Part shown: one piece after another, positions 1 through 11,539 of the stretch
How the letters are laid out: each line of letters opens with the position of its first letter
How positions within the stretch are numbered: position 1 is the stretch's first letter
NCBI GenBank assembly: GCA_951799425.1
Contig: OX637396.1
Location: forward strand, 42,399,901-42,463,900
From: Ilex aquifolium
Taxonomy: Eukaryota; Streptophyta; Magnoliopsida; Aquifoliales; Aquifoliaceae
Direction: 5' to 3'
Length of the DNA stretch: 64,000 nt
The notes under the pieces: model-generated
The model's input: only the letters and a program-made list of their open reading frames with translations
Database searches by the model: none
What the model was told of the DNA's origin: nothing
Program-made: the position numbers and the translations under genes

Positions 1-681
1 TAATGGTTACTGGACAAGGTTGGTCCTTTGCTAATAAAGAAATCGGGTTGCTCTATTTCGTAAGACAAAAGTAGTAAGTCTAAGTCTGTATCGAAACAAC
101 TACGCAACTGACGATCTACCATCACAAAGCAATGACAATGATGAAGGTTGAAGGCAACAAGGTGACGATCTTTTTCTCTTCATTCGAACTATTGAGTTTC
201 GCCGTATTGTAACAGAGACACGAATGATATAGTATTTGCGGGAAAGGAGGCTGGTCTAATAATGTCCATCATATCCTCCAAAGTACAAATGTAAATAGTT
301 TAAGAGATCACTAAACAACCAACTCCAATATCATCTGAAATCCTTCTAAACTCTAACTTTATGTTTTCTTTCACGTTTAAATACAGTGCGCGTGCATAGA
401 AAAGTTCGACACAAGTGTGTAAAATCATCAAATTATATTGGATTTGTCTGGCAGAGTTGGCATGATTATTGGCCGTATTGCTAAGAGGGCCACTTTCACT
501 TGGATAGAAGTATCAAACTTTATATCCAGTTATTGAAAAACAAAATTACACTAAAGAGATAAGAAAAATTCCCAATCAAACATAAAGCAACTGAATGAAC
601 AGAAAATGTGCATTTGAAGCGAAAAATTGAGAAAAAGGCTCTGAATTAAAGCAAAAAACTATTGTTCATATCCGCACAGAC
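1..681 (-). other. Intron 1 of the GIF-like gene, running off the left edge
   Basis: No coding segment is visible on either strand. On the minus strand this follows the GIF first-exon donor (GT at 681-680), so it is most simply the start of a large first intron. The family's next exon, which begins with YLDENKKL-type sequence, was looked for and is not present, so intron 1 is longer than 681 bases. Confidence 0.6.
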
Positions 682-759
682 CTTTTGAATCTGCTCGGTG
701 GTGATGTTTGTAGGAGGAAAAGAAGGCATGACGGGAATCATTGATGGCGGTTGCTGCAT
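682..759 (-). CDS. GRF1-interacting factor (GIF2/GIF3-like), first coding exon only
   Basis: GIF proteins are plant SSXT/SS18-family transcriptional co-activators. They bind growth-regulating factors (GRFs) in the nucleus and recruit SWI/SNF remodellers to drive leaf and meristem cell proliferation. The 26 visible residues start MQQPPSMIPVMPSFPPTN and end ITTEQIQK, the conserved N terminus of the GIF2/GIF3 branch just before the SSXT core. The exon ends at a codon boundary at AAG|GTCTGTG, the usual GIF exon-1 border. The ATG at 759-757 is the first codon of the conserved block. Only this exon is in the window, so an orphan exon or pseudogene cannot be excluded. The assignment rests on recall of the family N terminus. 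Confidence 0.8.
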
Positions 760-983
760 CTCTGCCAGATGCTTAAACCCTAGTATCAAAATTGAGTAAA
801 TTCATAAACGTAAAAAGACAAGTGAGATTCAATGTATTTATGTGACTCTGATGAAAATATGCAAGGAAGAGAGAGAAATAAGGAAGAGGGTGGGGCGATT
901 TTCACCTGAGGTGGATGAGATTTTGAACTGTGGATTGGCTTTGGTCCCGGCGGAGTGTGTCGTCGTGCAGTGTTCTCGAACGC

Positions 984-996
984 GGTTATATATCCA
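984..996 (-). promoter_or_regulatory. Putative TATA box of the GIF-like gene
   Basis: Read on the minus strand this is GGATATATAACCG, about 225 bases upstream of the GIF start codon, which allows a leader of roughly 200 bases. Further upstream (about 1040-1060) the minus strand is purine rich, as in many plant promoters. Inferred from position and motif only. Confidence 0.45.
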
Positions 997-1280
997 ACTT
1001 TACCGCTCACTCCCTTGTGTCAAACCCTCCCCTCTACCAAAACCTTTTTTTTTTTCTTCCTGTTTTAGTTTGGTATGCATTCGGAACTGGGTGCAGGTGG
1101 CGGTCTCCAATATCATCTAACTCTGTCAATACATTCACACACCCAGTAATATCAAATAATCTCATTAATCCGCAATATCTTTCTTTCCACTTTAATTTCA
1201 TTAAAAATATAAATATTATATAATCAATATTTAATTTTTAGTATTACATAGAATACAGGGTTATTGTTAATTATATTATA

Positions 1281-1539
1281 GGTTTTTTGCACTTTGCGCT
1301 GTAAGGATTAAAATTTTTATATTATACCCTCAATGTATTAAAAGTATTATAATTTGATCTTTCTGTGGACTTTTATTATTTTTTTTAAAAGTCAACTAAT
1401 TGACTTGAACGAAAAAGCTAACATAAGGGACATATTCTAACATTTTTTATATATTGAGGGTATAATATGAGAAATTTAATATTTGAGGATATAAAATAAA
1501 ATTTTTAAAATCTTCTAAGATACAAAGTATAATTCACCC
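1281..1539. mobile_element. Mutator-type MITE, 259 bp
   Basis: The two ends are imperfect inverted repeats: the left arm, with its TATTATACCCTCAAT block near 1320-1345, matches the complement of 1440-1539, where the same block reads TATTGAGGGTATAATA. The flanks are TATATTATA (1272-1280) and TATAATATA (1540-1548), matching at 8 of 9 positions. A 9-bp duplication is the mark of the Mutator superfamily. No coding capacity, so non-autonomous. Confidence 0.55.
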
Positions 1540-1548
1540 TATAATATA

Positions 1549-2306
1549 GAATAAATTATGTATTTAGCCATCAAAATATGACATTTATGTCAATTAAAAC
1601 CCTGAACTTGTTTTTGAGTCAATTAACCCTCAAACTATCGCGTGCCTTCTTCAAGGGCGTTTTAGGCAATCCAATTAAAGACATGAGTAAATTATATATT
1701 TGAGTCTCAAATTATGACCTTTGTGTCAATTAAATTTCTGAATATTACAGATGATTGGTCTTTCGTCAACGAATCATGAAGAGCAACTCAAAGACAAAAA
1801 ACCTAACTTACCACATGAAGCTTATGTGAGTCTTTATTATTTATACAATTTCAATCTGCAACAACTCATCAATGGTGTATGTGTTTAAGTACACAAAGAG
1901 TACAAAACCTAAATTAAATAAAGCACTTTACGGTACATCTGATCCATATGCAAGACATCATCTCCATCACGTATTAACCACTACATTGATGAGTTTGATT
2001 TTTGGTCTGAGAATTGCTCTTCGAGTTTTACATACGAAAAGGCCAACCATTTGCAATGTTCAGAAATTTAATTGACATAAATGTCATAATTTGAGGGCCA
2101 AAAAAAAGTGATTTACTCATGTCTTTAATGGGGGTTACCTAAAACGTCCCTGAAGAAGGCACATGACCAACGCACTATACACCCTCCCATTAGAAACCCT
2201 AATAGAAGGACTTAATTGAAATCATTAGATAGATTAGGGGCTTAAGTGACTCAAAAAAATAATTGAGGAAGGATCATAATTTGAATGCTAAATACATAAT
2301 TTACTC
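1549..2306. mobile_element. Mutator-type MITE, 758 bp, perfect 9-bp TSD
   Basis: The element begins GAATAAATTATGTATTTAG and ends with the near-exact complement CTAAATACATAATTTACTC. The arms continue inward for about 200 bases, with matching phrases such as the 'gacatttatgtcaatt' type on both sides. It is flanked by perfect direct repeats TATAATATA at 1540-1548 and 2307-2315. The left TSD also serves as the right TSD of the preceding MITE, so one inserted at the edge of the other. No transposase ORF. It lies about 280 bp upstream of the DHHC gene start. Confidence 0.75.
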
Positions 2307-2585
2307 TATAATATATAATCATTAGTCTAAGTCCGATTTCGGGTTGAAGTTAAGCAGAATTAGAAAGTGTCTCCTCCTATGCAGTTGCTCCTCTTCAAGT
2401 TCAAGTAGAAAAAAGTTGTCCCTCTTCAGCAGTCTGTTCCAAGTTACGATCGATCACAATTCATTCAACAAAACCTGGCTGCGGATATCTTGAAACGCTT
2501 ATTTCCCCCACGAAGCCGAAGGTCGTCCGGTTTACTTCCCCCTCTCCCTCCTCATGTCCGGTTAGGTCGCGGAATTACCCCTGGA

Positions 2586-5500
2586 ATGGATCTGAACTTT
2601 TTTAAGCTATGCTCTGGACTCAAAGTCCTCGGTTACTTCATGATCCTCCTTGTTGCCGCAATAATCGCTGTTTCTTATTACGCTGTAGTCGTTCTCACTT
2701 GGGTTCCACAACTCCTCGACGGTGGCTTCAAATCTTTCCTATCCTTCACCATAATAGCTGTATTCCATGTGCTGGTAAACATCTATTTCTGCTAATTATC
2801 AACTGACTGCTCTTTATCACTTACTTCATTTCTTTCAACTCCTTACTTAGTTACATTGTGCACTATACTCTTTCTTTTGGAGGATGTCTTTGGTTGCGTA
2901 TAATTGTGGCCATGACATCTAAATTATGCTCTCCACCTACTCCAATTTACAACTGCTTCCTTTTAATTCTTAACTCCCAATTCCAATAATAAATTTGACT
3001 AGTGACATGTTGAAGTTATGAATCCCATATCAAGGTTGACTCTTTTTGCATGACAAAAAAATACAGCTTTATTGGAACTTTTTGTTTTTTTGGGGGTGGA
3101 GATCGGTTTCGGAATTAACTTAGAAATGCTTAGGTTGAATTATTTTTTAGGACTTCTTAACATACTGTAAGTGCCAAGGATGATTTGCTTGTCTATTGTG
3201 CATTTTGGTAGCTGTAACGAGCTAGAATTGGATAATCACAATTTGCCCCATTCCAGTACACAAGTGGAGTTATTTACAACTAAGTGGTAGATGCTTGATG
3301 AATTGCTTGAAATATGATTTTGAGGGAGACTGAACATCTCCTTTGAGGTGGAAAAAATTTATTGCTATGTGGTTTTGAACTACAGAGACTTGGATTTGAT
3401 GGTTTACTGGTTCAACAAGGTTTCAATCAATCAATCATTGCAAAGTAAGCTAAAACTTGTGCTGCTGTTTGCTTGTTCTTCCTGGATAGATTGAATAAAC
3501 GTGTTATTAGTGTGGGAACGGCAGGGTATAATATGAGAGTTGGAGATTCTCCATTCCTATAAAACATTTAACAAACCATCTTTCTAAGAATGTATTTGAG
3601 AGGTTGAAGGGCTTCAAGTTTCAGAACACTGGAATAAATTTTGTGACATCATTTACAAATTTTTTTTTGATTGTTATATTCTTTTTATTTTACATGACAA
3701 AGGAAGTTTATTTTGCTTGACAGAAGAAGTTATTTGGCCACTAAAGGACCGATTGTGATAGTTGGATTCTTGATGTGGCACTAATACAATCTATGCCCTA
3801 TGCTCCTAAAGATCATGGTTTTTAGTTATGAATAGTGTGAGGTATGTGACACTTGATTGGAAATAATTTTAACTTGTGGGAGGGTGGTGTTGGATGAGTG
3901 GGATAAGAGTGTTTAGGGGAGTTATAAGAGATTTGAAAAGGTGTGTGATGTTCAATGAATGGAAGAAAAGTTGCATTTGCTTCTCTGAGTTGGAGTTGTG
4001 CCATTACATGTTTATTGGTGGTATCAAAGTTTTTAATTGGTTAGTAGTTCTGAGAAGAGTTTGCGTTGGCAATTTGTGTCCACTAGTTGGACAATTGAGG
4101 AATGGACATATTAGCGTCTTCAACTCGTAACAAGTACATGATCAACTCAACTCAATAAACCTTGCCCTAACTATTTTGGGGTCAACTGCATAAATCCTTT
4201 TTTTTCAGCATTGTGCTCCACTAAGGGCCATAATTTTTCTTAAACTACAGGTTATCATATCCAATTTACTATCTTATTTAAAGTTAACTTTGGTTTCCTG
4301 CTACCTCTTGCAATGCTGTCAATATGCACTACATGACTCTTTCTTGCAACTGCAGTAATGGACCTTCTTGTAACTTATCTGCTTGAAAAAGTAGAAGTAA
4401 CCCCTATAGAAAGATCAAAAACAAAATTGTATCAAGCAGTTAAGCTTGCATATTTTTGGAAAGAAAGTGGAAGTTGCTTGCATACCAATGAACGGCTCAC
4501 GTCAACGACAGTCATCTGGTAGTTTTACCAGGCAAATGGAAGGCATTCAAATTCAACTTCTTTATGATTTAAGATACGGTAATTTGTTGTTGTGGCTATG
4601 GAAAAGGTAGATTTTCTATTAATGTGAATATGGATATGTAGTGTAATAGACAAAATGAACATCTATTAGTTTCTTAAGTTAAAATGGCCCTTTTCTATTG
4701 AAGTGAGGGATCTAGGAAAGCCAGAAAGCCATGAAATAGTCTAAAGTTATTATTTGAGAGGAGAGGAGGAATTTAGAAAAGAGGGGAAACATAAGAAGAG
4801 GTTTGAGAGAATTTGGTAGATGGTGGTCTTCTCACTTGTTATCTTGGTGCCTTTAATTATGTGAACAAGTAGCTTATGGGGTGATAGGTGTTGCATTTTG
4901 AACAGTAAAATGAAAGGGTTTCCTTATTTTTGAGAATGAGTTTTATGTCATTTCCCTGTACTCCTGCCACTTGGATGAGGGAATTTTTCTTAGTAGTTTG
5001 CTTGTATCATCTTGGCTTCTCTGATTTGTTATACTCCATGATTAGACTAGCGCAAAATACTACCCATCTCCGGTTAACAGAATTTAGAAATTAGGTTAGT
5101 TGGATTTTTGGTCACATTTTAATTACTTTTCCATTTGCCTTGGAAACCACTATGGATTTGAGTGCCCATTTTCGTATTTGCATTAAGTCCTTCTTGCTAT
5201 GAACAAAGCCACACTTTTAATTGAGCTTAATTTCCAGTGTTTGTACTTTTATGATGCAATACGTTATATATACCGACATACTTATATATCCCTTATACTT
5301 TGACAATCTGTAGATATTTATGAAGATTCTATTCTCATTTGGAAAATAATTACTGTAAGTTTGGTACTTGGTTGTTGAAAAGTTAATATGAGTGACTTCC
5401 ATTTTGCAGCTTGTATTGCTAATATGGAGCTATGTTATGGTAGTTCTTCGGGACCCTGGTTCTGTTCCTGAAAACTGGAAACCAGTACTAGAGGAGAATT

Positions 5501-8500
5501 TAGAGGAGGGTGGTTCCACATCATTGTCTCATCATGTAACACCTGATAATTTGGCCTTAACATCGTCTATTTCAGACAGAGGGGAAAGAAGACCAGTCGT
5601 AGGCTACTGCAGTCGATGCCAAAATGGCAAGCCACCGCGATGCCATCATTGCTCTGTTTGTAAGCTTGTTTGGTTCTTGTCAACAGACTTTTTGCTATTT
5701 CTCATGCACTTTTTTCTCATTACTGGAGGTCAAGGTCCTTATGTTGGGTGTAAAAATTATGTTTCTACGACTGTTGTTGGAAAACACTTAATCATGTGTA
5801 GCATCCAAGTAGTAAAGCCTGAAACCAAATAGTTGATACTAATTTCCAGGGTTGGCTTTATCTCTGTCTCTACCTTCCACCACTCTCAGCATGATGCACC
5901 TCAATCAATGACATAGTTTCTATGTCAACCTTGAGTAGGTGGAAGTATTGGTTGGGTTGTACTACTTTTTCAGTATCTTCCACATCAAGTTTCAGTTTGA
6001 TTTCCGTAAGTTATCTATTCATCATGGCTTAAAGTCTTGAACTACACTGGTGTTTACGTGATACCTACGTAGATTATGTTCAAGATAATCAAAGTGATCA
6101 GGTTCCACTGCATACCATATTCCTTTTTCACTTATTATTGCAAGGCTCAGTTGGGATACACTGCGGTACACTGATACCAGAATGTCTTCACATTGATACC
6201 AACAAATTTTTTTTGATATCCTGTCTTTCTCTTGCAGGCCAAAGATGTGTTCTTAAGATGGATCACCATTGTGTATGGGTGGTGAATTGCGTTGGGGCAC
6301 GGAACTACAAGTTCTTTCTCCTCTTCCTGGTGATTTTCATATTTTCGCCCTTATAAATTTGATGGACATTTTGGCTCAAATATTTTTTAAACTTCATAAT
6401 AAGGGCATGCATTTGCACTTTCATTTTTTGAATTCAGAGAAGGAAGGCCGAATCTTGGAACCTCATTGAAAGTTAGTGTAATGGTCCAACCGGAGTTGGT
6501 TCTTGCTAGAAGTTACCTTTCAAACGTGATCCAATGGCTAATGGAAATTTTGTGGATGAAAAATATAACTTCTACTTCTAACACAATAAATGGGGGTATA
6601 CATCTGATAATTTGAATGCTTTTTTTTCCTTTTCTTCCGCTGCTTCATCTAACTTGTGTGTGAACATTTGGAAAGTACATTAGAACTTTTATCAAACAAT
6701 TGGAACATGAGCCAAATTGACCATCTGCGGAGGTTCCTAAATGTCCGAGCAGTGCTATCAGTTTCAATGCTCCTTTGTATCCCTTACAGTATGCCAATAA
6801 AGCACACCTTTTTGCAATGACTGGTGTCCTCTTATTTTTGTTCTTTCAGTAAATTGTCTGCTCATATATTAATGTGTTCACTTAGCTGTACACATTTCTG
6901 GAGACGACAGTGGATACTCTGGTGCTACTGCCTAGTTTCATAAAGTTCTTTCAGGAAGCCAAGCGCCATTCCATTTCACCCGGCAATCTTGCTATCACTT
7001 TTTTGGCTTTTGGTAAAATTTCTCACATCACTAAACACTATTGCATCTCTTTTTTATTCCATGTTTCTTACAGAATTTGTTCCTTGATGCAGTTTTAAAT
7101 TTATCATTTGCACTCAGTCTTCTGTGTTTTGTAATTATGCACGCATCTCTCCTCTCAAGCAACACCACTTCAGTAGAGGTAATTACACATGTGAATTCAG
7201 TGCATCTATCGTCATACTTAATTGTGCAATTTCGTTAGTCTTGGTTTGTGAGACCTGGCCTGTCAGTGTCGTGATGAATGGGAGTGGCCTGACACGTTAT
7301 GGTTGCTAGAAAGCTGTATGAAACTTTAGCTGTGTGATTTATGATGACTAGTGTAATGCCTAAGCTAGATTCGTTACTGCTATAGCAATTTAAATTATAA
7401 AGACAAAATGCTCATTAGAATAAGGAACACAACACTATCTCCTCTTCCCCTTTCTCTCTGCGGTCTGTCCATTGCGGGGCCAAACACCAGCATGGTACCA
7501 CCGGACTATTACATCCTAAGGGATTGAATCCACTACTGACACTTAACTGTCATAGCTACACCTTCCTTGTTTCTTGCTTTTATAGATCGCTGGTGCTGCT
7601 CCTGGCACGATCAAATTGAGGTGATTGCCTGGGGGTGAGGGAGCATAAGAGGTGGTGATGGGATGTGGTGAATGGAGTGGTGGTGGGTTTGGTGGTGCTG
7701 AGAGAGAGAGAGAGAGGCGAACGTGGTAGAAATGTAGGCCATCCATTTCGTTTTAGCCTTTCATTTTTCTGGCAGTGACATGATTTGCTCTTTGCACAAT
7801 CACCAGCCTTTGGTCAGTTCATACTGTGACTTTAAGGCGACCATGCTTGATCAGGTGTACATTTGATTGCACAATTGATCTGGCCACCAATGATTATTGT
7901 TTATAATGACAGCCTGCTGCAAAATAACTTCATTGAACTAGTTATCACTATGGTCAAAAAAAAAAAAAAAACTAGTTATCACTGGAAATCATTTTCTTGC
8001 AAGGGCATGGATAAAAGCTCTGCAAGCTAATGGAAGTATGGTCTAAGTTGACTATTGTTTATCTAATTGTATTTACAGGTTTATGAAAAGAAAAGAGCTG
8101 TGCGGTGGAAGTACGACCTGGGCCGGAAGAAAAATTTTGAACAGGTGAAACATGTTGGACATATTTTATTGACTATCTTTCAAGTTTCTTTCATTTGAAG
8201 GGAAAATAAAATACTGAATGACATAATGACCATTACGAGCACAACCTCTTGAATTGCCTTCTCTACAATTATTGCAATAATCAACATGATAAAACAACAC
8301 ACTTTCACTTGAAGTTTTTGAGAATTTAGTTCCAAGGAAATACTTTGCCTTGCCACCTTCAGCTGGACATTCAATAATATAATACCGAGTAATATTGATG
8401 TCAGGATCGCCATCAGAATGTAGCCAAAATTTAGGGTCAAGCAACAGGCAGTAGAAGCCATTTTCTTGTTCCTTATAGATGACCATGTTCAACAGTCTCA

Positions 8501-8637
8501 TTTTCTTTTCACCTTGTAAGGTTTTTGGCACCAAAAAGGCATTATGGCTGTTCCCATTGTTCTCTAAAGAAGATCTGGAGAACTTACCTGCTCTTCAGGG
8601 CCTAGAATTTCCGACATGTTCGGATGTTGAAGAGTAA
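2586..8637 (+). CDS. DHHC-type protein S-acyltransferase (PAT13/PAT14-like), 308 aa, 7 exons
   Basis: Transfers palmitate or related acyl groups to cysteines of target proteins at Golgi, endosomal or plasma membranes. Exons: 2586-2774, 5410-5659, 6238-6329, 6886-7012, 7093-7178, 8079-8144, 8521-8637. All introns are GT-AG and the phases join to one frame. Two N-terminal membrane segments (about 12-35 and 48-76) are followed by the DPG motif (78-80). The Cys-rich domain starts at C130 and holds DHHC at 155-158, with C158 as the acyl acceptor. Two more membrane segments follow (about 172-200 and 213-240), then TSVE (245-248) in the place of the family TTxE motif. Length and order match Arabidopsis PAT13/14. 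The start at 2586 gives the family-type [10 protein letters not shown] terminus; an in-frame ATG at 2490 would add 32 Arg/Pro-rich residues. Intron 1 is 2.6 kb and no second gene is seen in it. Expression is not shown. Confidence 0.94.
7936..7983 (+). repeat. Minute poly(A) retroposition scar with 14-bp TSD
   Basis: AACTAGTTATCACT occurs at 7936-7949 and again at 7970-7983. Between the copies is only ATGGTC followed by a run of A. This is what remains when a LINE-type reverse transcription event copies little more than the poly(A) tail of an RNA. It lies inside intron 5 of the DHHC gene. Confidence 0.6.
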
Positions 8638-10117
8638 GGCACTTTCATCCTGTTCAGGTGGTTGGCATCATTCCATTTTTTGATGTGTACATATGGAGCA
8701 TTAGTTTTCAATTTGTGTCTGCTTGTTTCTTGTATACAAGAAGTAAATAATGAACTTTTTGATTGAAGAATTGTCATATGTGTAGAACTAACTTGGGGAT
8801 TGGCTAAGATCTTTTAGATGCTTGCCCTCCTCCCAGGTATGTTACAAAATTTTTATTTCAGAAGGTACTATCTTAACAGGAGCGGGATTTCATGGATTGA
8901 CCATTAGATGAGCATTGGGCAGTAACCATCAATTGGGTTAGAAGGTAATCCAACGCATAGTTTGTGGTCTTTCTTGGCTTTTATGTTCCCCCTTCCCTTC
9001 CTTTCTATATTAATTGGGATCTCATTTCTTATGTACATCGTTGGCTGGCTCTCTTTAATGATGATGATAACCGATAAGGTTCCCTCAAAATAAGAAGATG
9101 ACTTCATATGTAAGCTTCCATCCCCTTCTTGGCAGCATAATGCTTTTGGTTTGAGGGTTTTTTTTTTGGTCAGATAGCTTTTGGTTTGAGGGTTGAATCG
9201 TTATCTTTTTAACTTCTGTTTTTACTGTCATAGTGCTTCACGGTTGATGGAAATAGGTGGTGCGAAAAGAATAAAAATAAAATAAAATCGTAGCATGACT
9301 TGATCCTGGCTAAGAACAACTCCTCCCCCTCCCACCTTCAAAACCCAAAAGAAGAGGGGAAAAAAGCAAGCAAAAAACAAACACACCCCAAACGGTATGT
9401 ATTGTGAAATTGATTGTAATTGATCAATTTCGTGAAGTCTTGTTTTAAATTTTAATATAAATCCATGGTTATGATGCTTTAAAAATTAAGTTTCAAAAGC
9501 TTCAAGGAATGAGGAGTTCAAACTTCAAAATCATATCCAATGCACCTTCGAGAGCTTAGGACAAAGGTAATAACATGATACTTAATTTTAGACTTTAGCT
9601 AATTAGGGTAATTGAAATGGATTGGGATTATCCGTGAATGACTCTCAGGTTTTCCATCAAAAAGATTTTCTAAATCTGAAATATGTTTTGAAAATATAAA
9701 ATGAGTCATGAATTAGATTATATTTGAGCAACAGTTCATAGTACTCAATAGATCAAATTTTGACTTGATTTTTAACTTAAAAACTAGTAGGGATTGCTCT
9801 CCACCCACTTACCTTCGGTTTTGAGCAGTCTCTGAACACTTTGGGAAAAAAAAATGGAGAAGATTGTCGAGATTGTCGTCTTGGCCACTCGAGTAGTCTT
9901 CAAAGGGCTTGAGCGGTCTTTCGTCCACAAACCTGATTTAAACCATTTTTTCATTCCAATGACAACCGCACTCCCACTACTCTCTAATGGTTCGAGTGGT
10001 GGTTCACAAATTTGTGTTTATTTGGACCCTAATATAGAAGCTAACTCTGGACCTATAAATAGGGTAAAATTTTCCAAGCTAGGGTAACCATCTAATACTC
10101 TAAAAATCAGTTTTTTA
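8638..10117. other. 3' region of the DHHC gene and AT-rich spacer
   Basis: The first few hundred bases are presumably the 3' UTR of the DHHC gene. The remainder has no convincing gene. A TATA-like ACCTATAAATAGGG at about 10049-10062, in an otherwise non-coding setting, may be part of an old LTR, but no ends were found. A poly(A) scar lies at 9142-9194. Confidence 0.4.
9142..9194 (-). repeat. Minute poly(A) retroposition scar with 18-bp TSD
   Basis: GCTTTTGGTTTGAGGGTT occurs at 9142-9159 and exactly again at 9177-9194. The 17 intervening bases read, on the minus strand, TATCTGACC followed by A8. The structure is the same as at 7936-7983: a perfect target duplication around an almost bare poly(A) tail. 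Confidence 0.65.
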
Positions 10118-10596
10118 AGGGCTCATTTGATTGTCGTATTGCAAAAGAATTGATTGTATTACGTAAAATAGATTAATTTCGTATAGATGGATAAAATACA
10201 AGATTAAATAAGGAACAAAAATATTATGCATTATAATCTAGTGTTTGTAAGACACTAGATTAAAAATGGAATAATAGAGTAACAATTACATATTTACTAA
10301 AAAAATCATCAATCTTGTATGGTTATTAATATTTTTGTTTATCTATTGGCTAAAATAGTAAATTTATAACTTAATACACTTGAATTGGATTATAATACCA
10401 CCTCCCCTGGTGGTATTATAATCGGCTTAATAGTACGGATACAGTGTAAGTAGTGTATTATTTGGATAAAAATTTAAAATAAGACTATATATAATACAAA
10501 GTGTTTTTTGCAACCAAATGATGTATAAAGTTGGATAGTCTTAGTCTATTATGACTTTGTAATTCACTCTTTTAATACTGTAACCAAATGACCCCT
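10118..10596. mobile_element. TA-flanked MITE, 479 bp
   Basis: Termini AGGGCTCATTTGATT and, complemented, AGGGGTCATTTGGTT form an imperfect inverted repeat. TA flanks the element at 10116-10117 and 10597-10598. The element is non-coding and AT-rich. A TA duplication fits Tc1/mariner- or PIF/Harbinger-derived MITEs; the terminal sequence does not settle which. It contains the perfect hairpin at 10388-10423. Confidence 0.6.
10388..10423. repeat. Perfect 15-bp hairpin inside the MITE
   Basis: GATTATAATACCACC (10388-10402) and its exact complement GGTGGTATTATAATC (10409-10423) are separated by TCCCCT. The stem ends in a strong G/C block. Origin unknown; it may be the joint of a smaller nested or abortive insertion. 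Confidence 0.7.
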
Positions 10597-11194
10597 TAGA
10601 GAGTCAAGAACAATTGATTGATTGGAGTGTTGGGCTTGCTAATTGCATAGATACATTATTCATTCATGAGAGGTTGTTCTTATTGGTAAAAGGAGTTCAA
10701 AAGGCTAATTAATTAATTAATTACTAATTGATATCGATTAGACTTTAAATTGATAGTTGTCCGAGCCTTAATTTCAATAAACCTATTCACCCCTCTAATT
10801 TGTGCATTCGATTACTCATACATAATCATTTGGAAAGGTCCTTTAAGTGAAAATATCATTCTCCAAATATATATATATATATTTTTTTTAACTCTCCAAA
10901 TGGTATTAGTCAAAGGTTTCACATTATTGGCTTTTAGTGTTTAATAAGGTTTGTGTACACTTTTTTTTTTTTTTTAGGAGCACACCAGACGCAGACGGAA
11001 TATGTAAACGACCTCTGAATTTTGTATACTTGTTCTGATTTCTAAGTAAATCAAAACTAATCACCTTGAATTAAGCTGAAAACCATAAAGCATTGCAATT
11101 TGCACTACAACTGACACCCCGAGAATGATGAGATAGTTGGACAAGAATAGCATTCTAAAAAGGATAATCCCAGAAAAAGAGGCAGTCTCACGAT

Positions 11195-11533
11195 CTAATA
11201 ACGTGGCAGCTCGTTTGAGCATCGCTCCGTGTCACCAACTGAGTTTGCCGGCGGCGAAGTCACGGGTGGGTTCTGGTTTGAAGGATTGGCGTCCTTAGAA
11301 TTAGGGACGTCGTCGGAGATGAAGATAGAGATCCAAACAATGGCTGGGGTAAAAAACAGTAGGAGGCCGAAAGGCACCATCCACAGCTGACTGTTTGTCG
11401 GATGATATTTTAACTCCCACCAAGCAAAGATCAGTCCACCTATCATGCTTATCAGAAATGACCCCAAGCAAGCTATCCATGCCTTCACAAAGTTTTTGTT
11501 GCTCAAAACTCTGTCTTCCTTGTATGATCCCAT
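11195..11533 (-). CDS. Small membrane protein of unknown function, 112 aa, two predicted TM helices
   Basis: Not recognised with certainty. The protein begins MGSYKEDRVLSNKNFVKAW, then a hydrophobic stretch (about 20-42, ACLGSFLISMIGGLIFAWW), a short polar loop with HPTNSQLW, and a second hydrophobic stretch (about 52-74). The tail is hydrophilic and Pro/Asn/Ser-rich and ends ELPRY. Two clean helices and a distinct polar tail argue for a real gene rather than a chance frame. The start at 11533 is the first ATG; a possible acceptor (TTTCAG) about 25 bases upstream suggests an intron in the leader. Role, partners and location are not inferable. It could also be the last exon of a longer protein. 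Confidence 0.6.
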   Translation of the reverse strand: MGSYKEDRVLSNKNFVKAWIACLGSFLISMIGGLIFAWWELKYHPTNSQLWMVPFGLLLFFTPAIVWISIFISDDVPNSKDANPSNQNPPVTSPPANSVGDTERCSNELPRY

Positions 11534-11539
11534 CCAAAA

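Noticed and set aside
3876..4130. 84-codon frame within the 2.6-kb DHHC intron 1
   Set aside because: Splicing of the flanking exons is unambiguous and this frame has no family features.
9854..10087. 77-codon plus-strand frame
   Set aside because: No recognised domain; ends beside an LTR-like TATA and a MITE, so it is probably repeat sequence.
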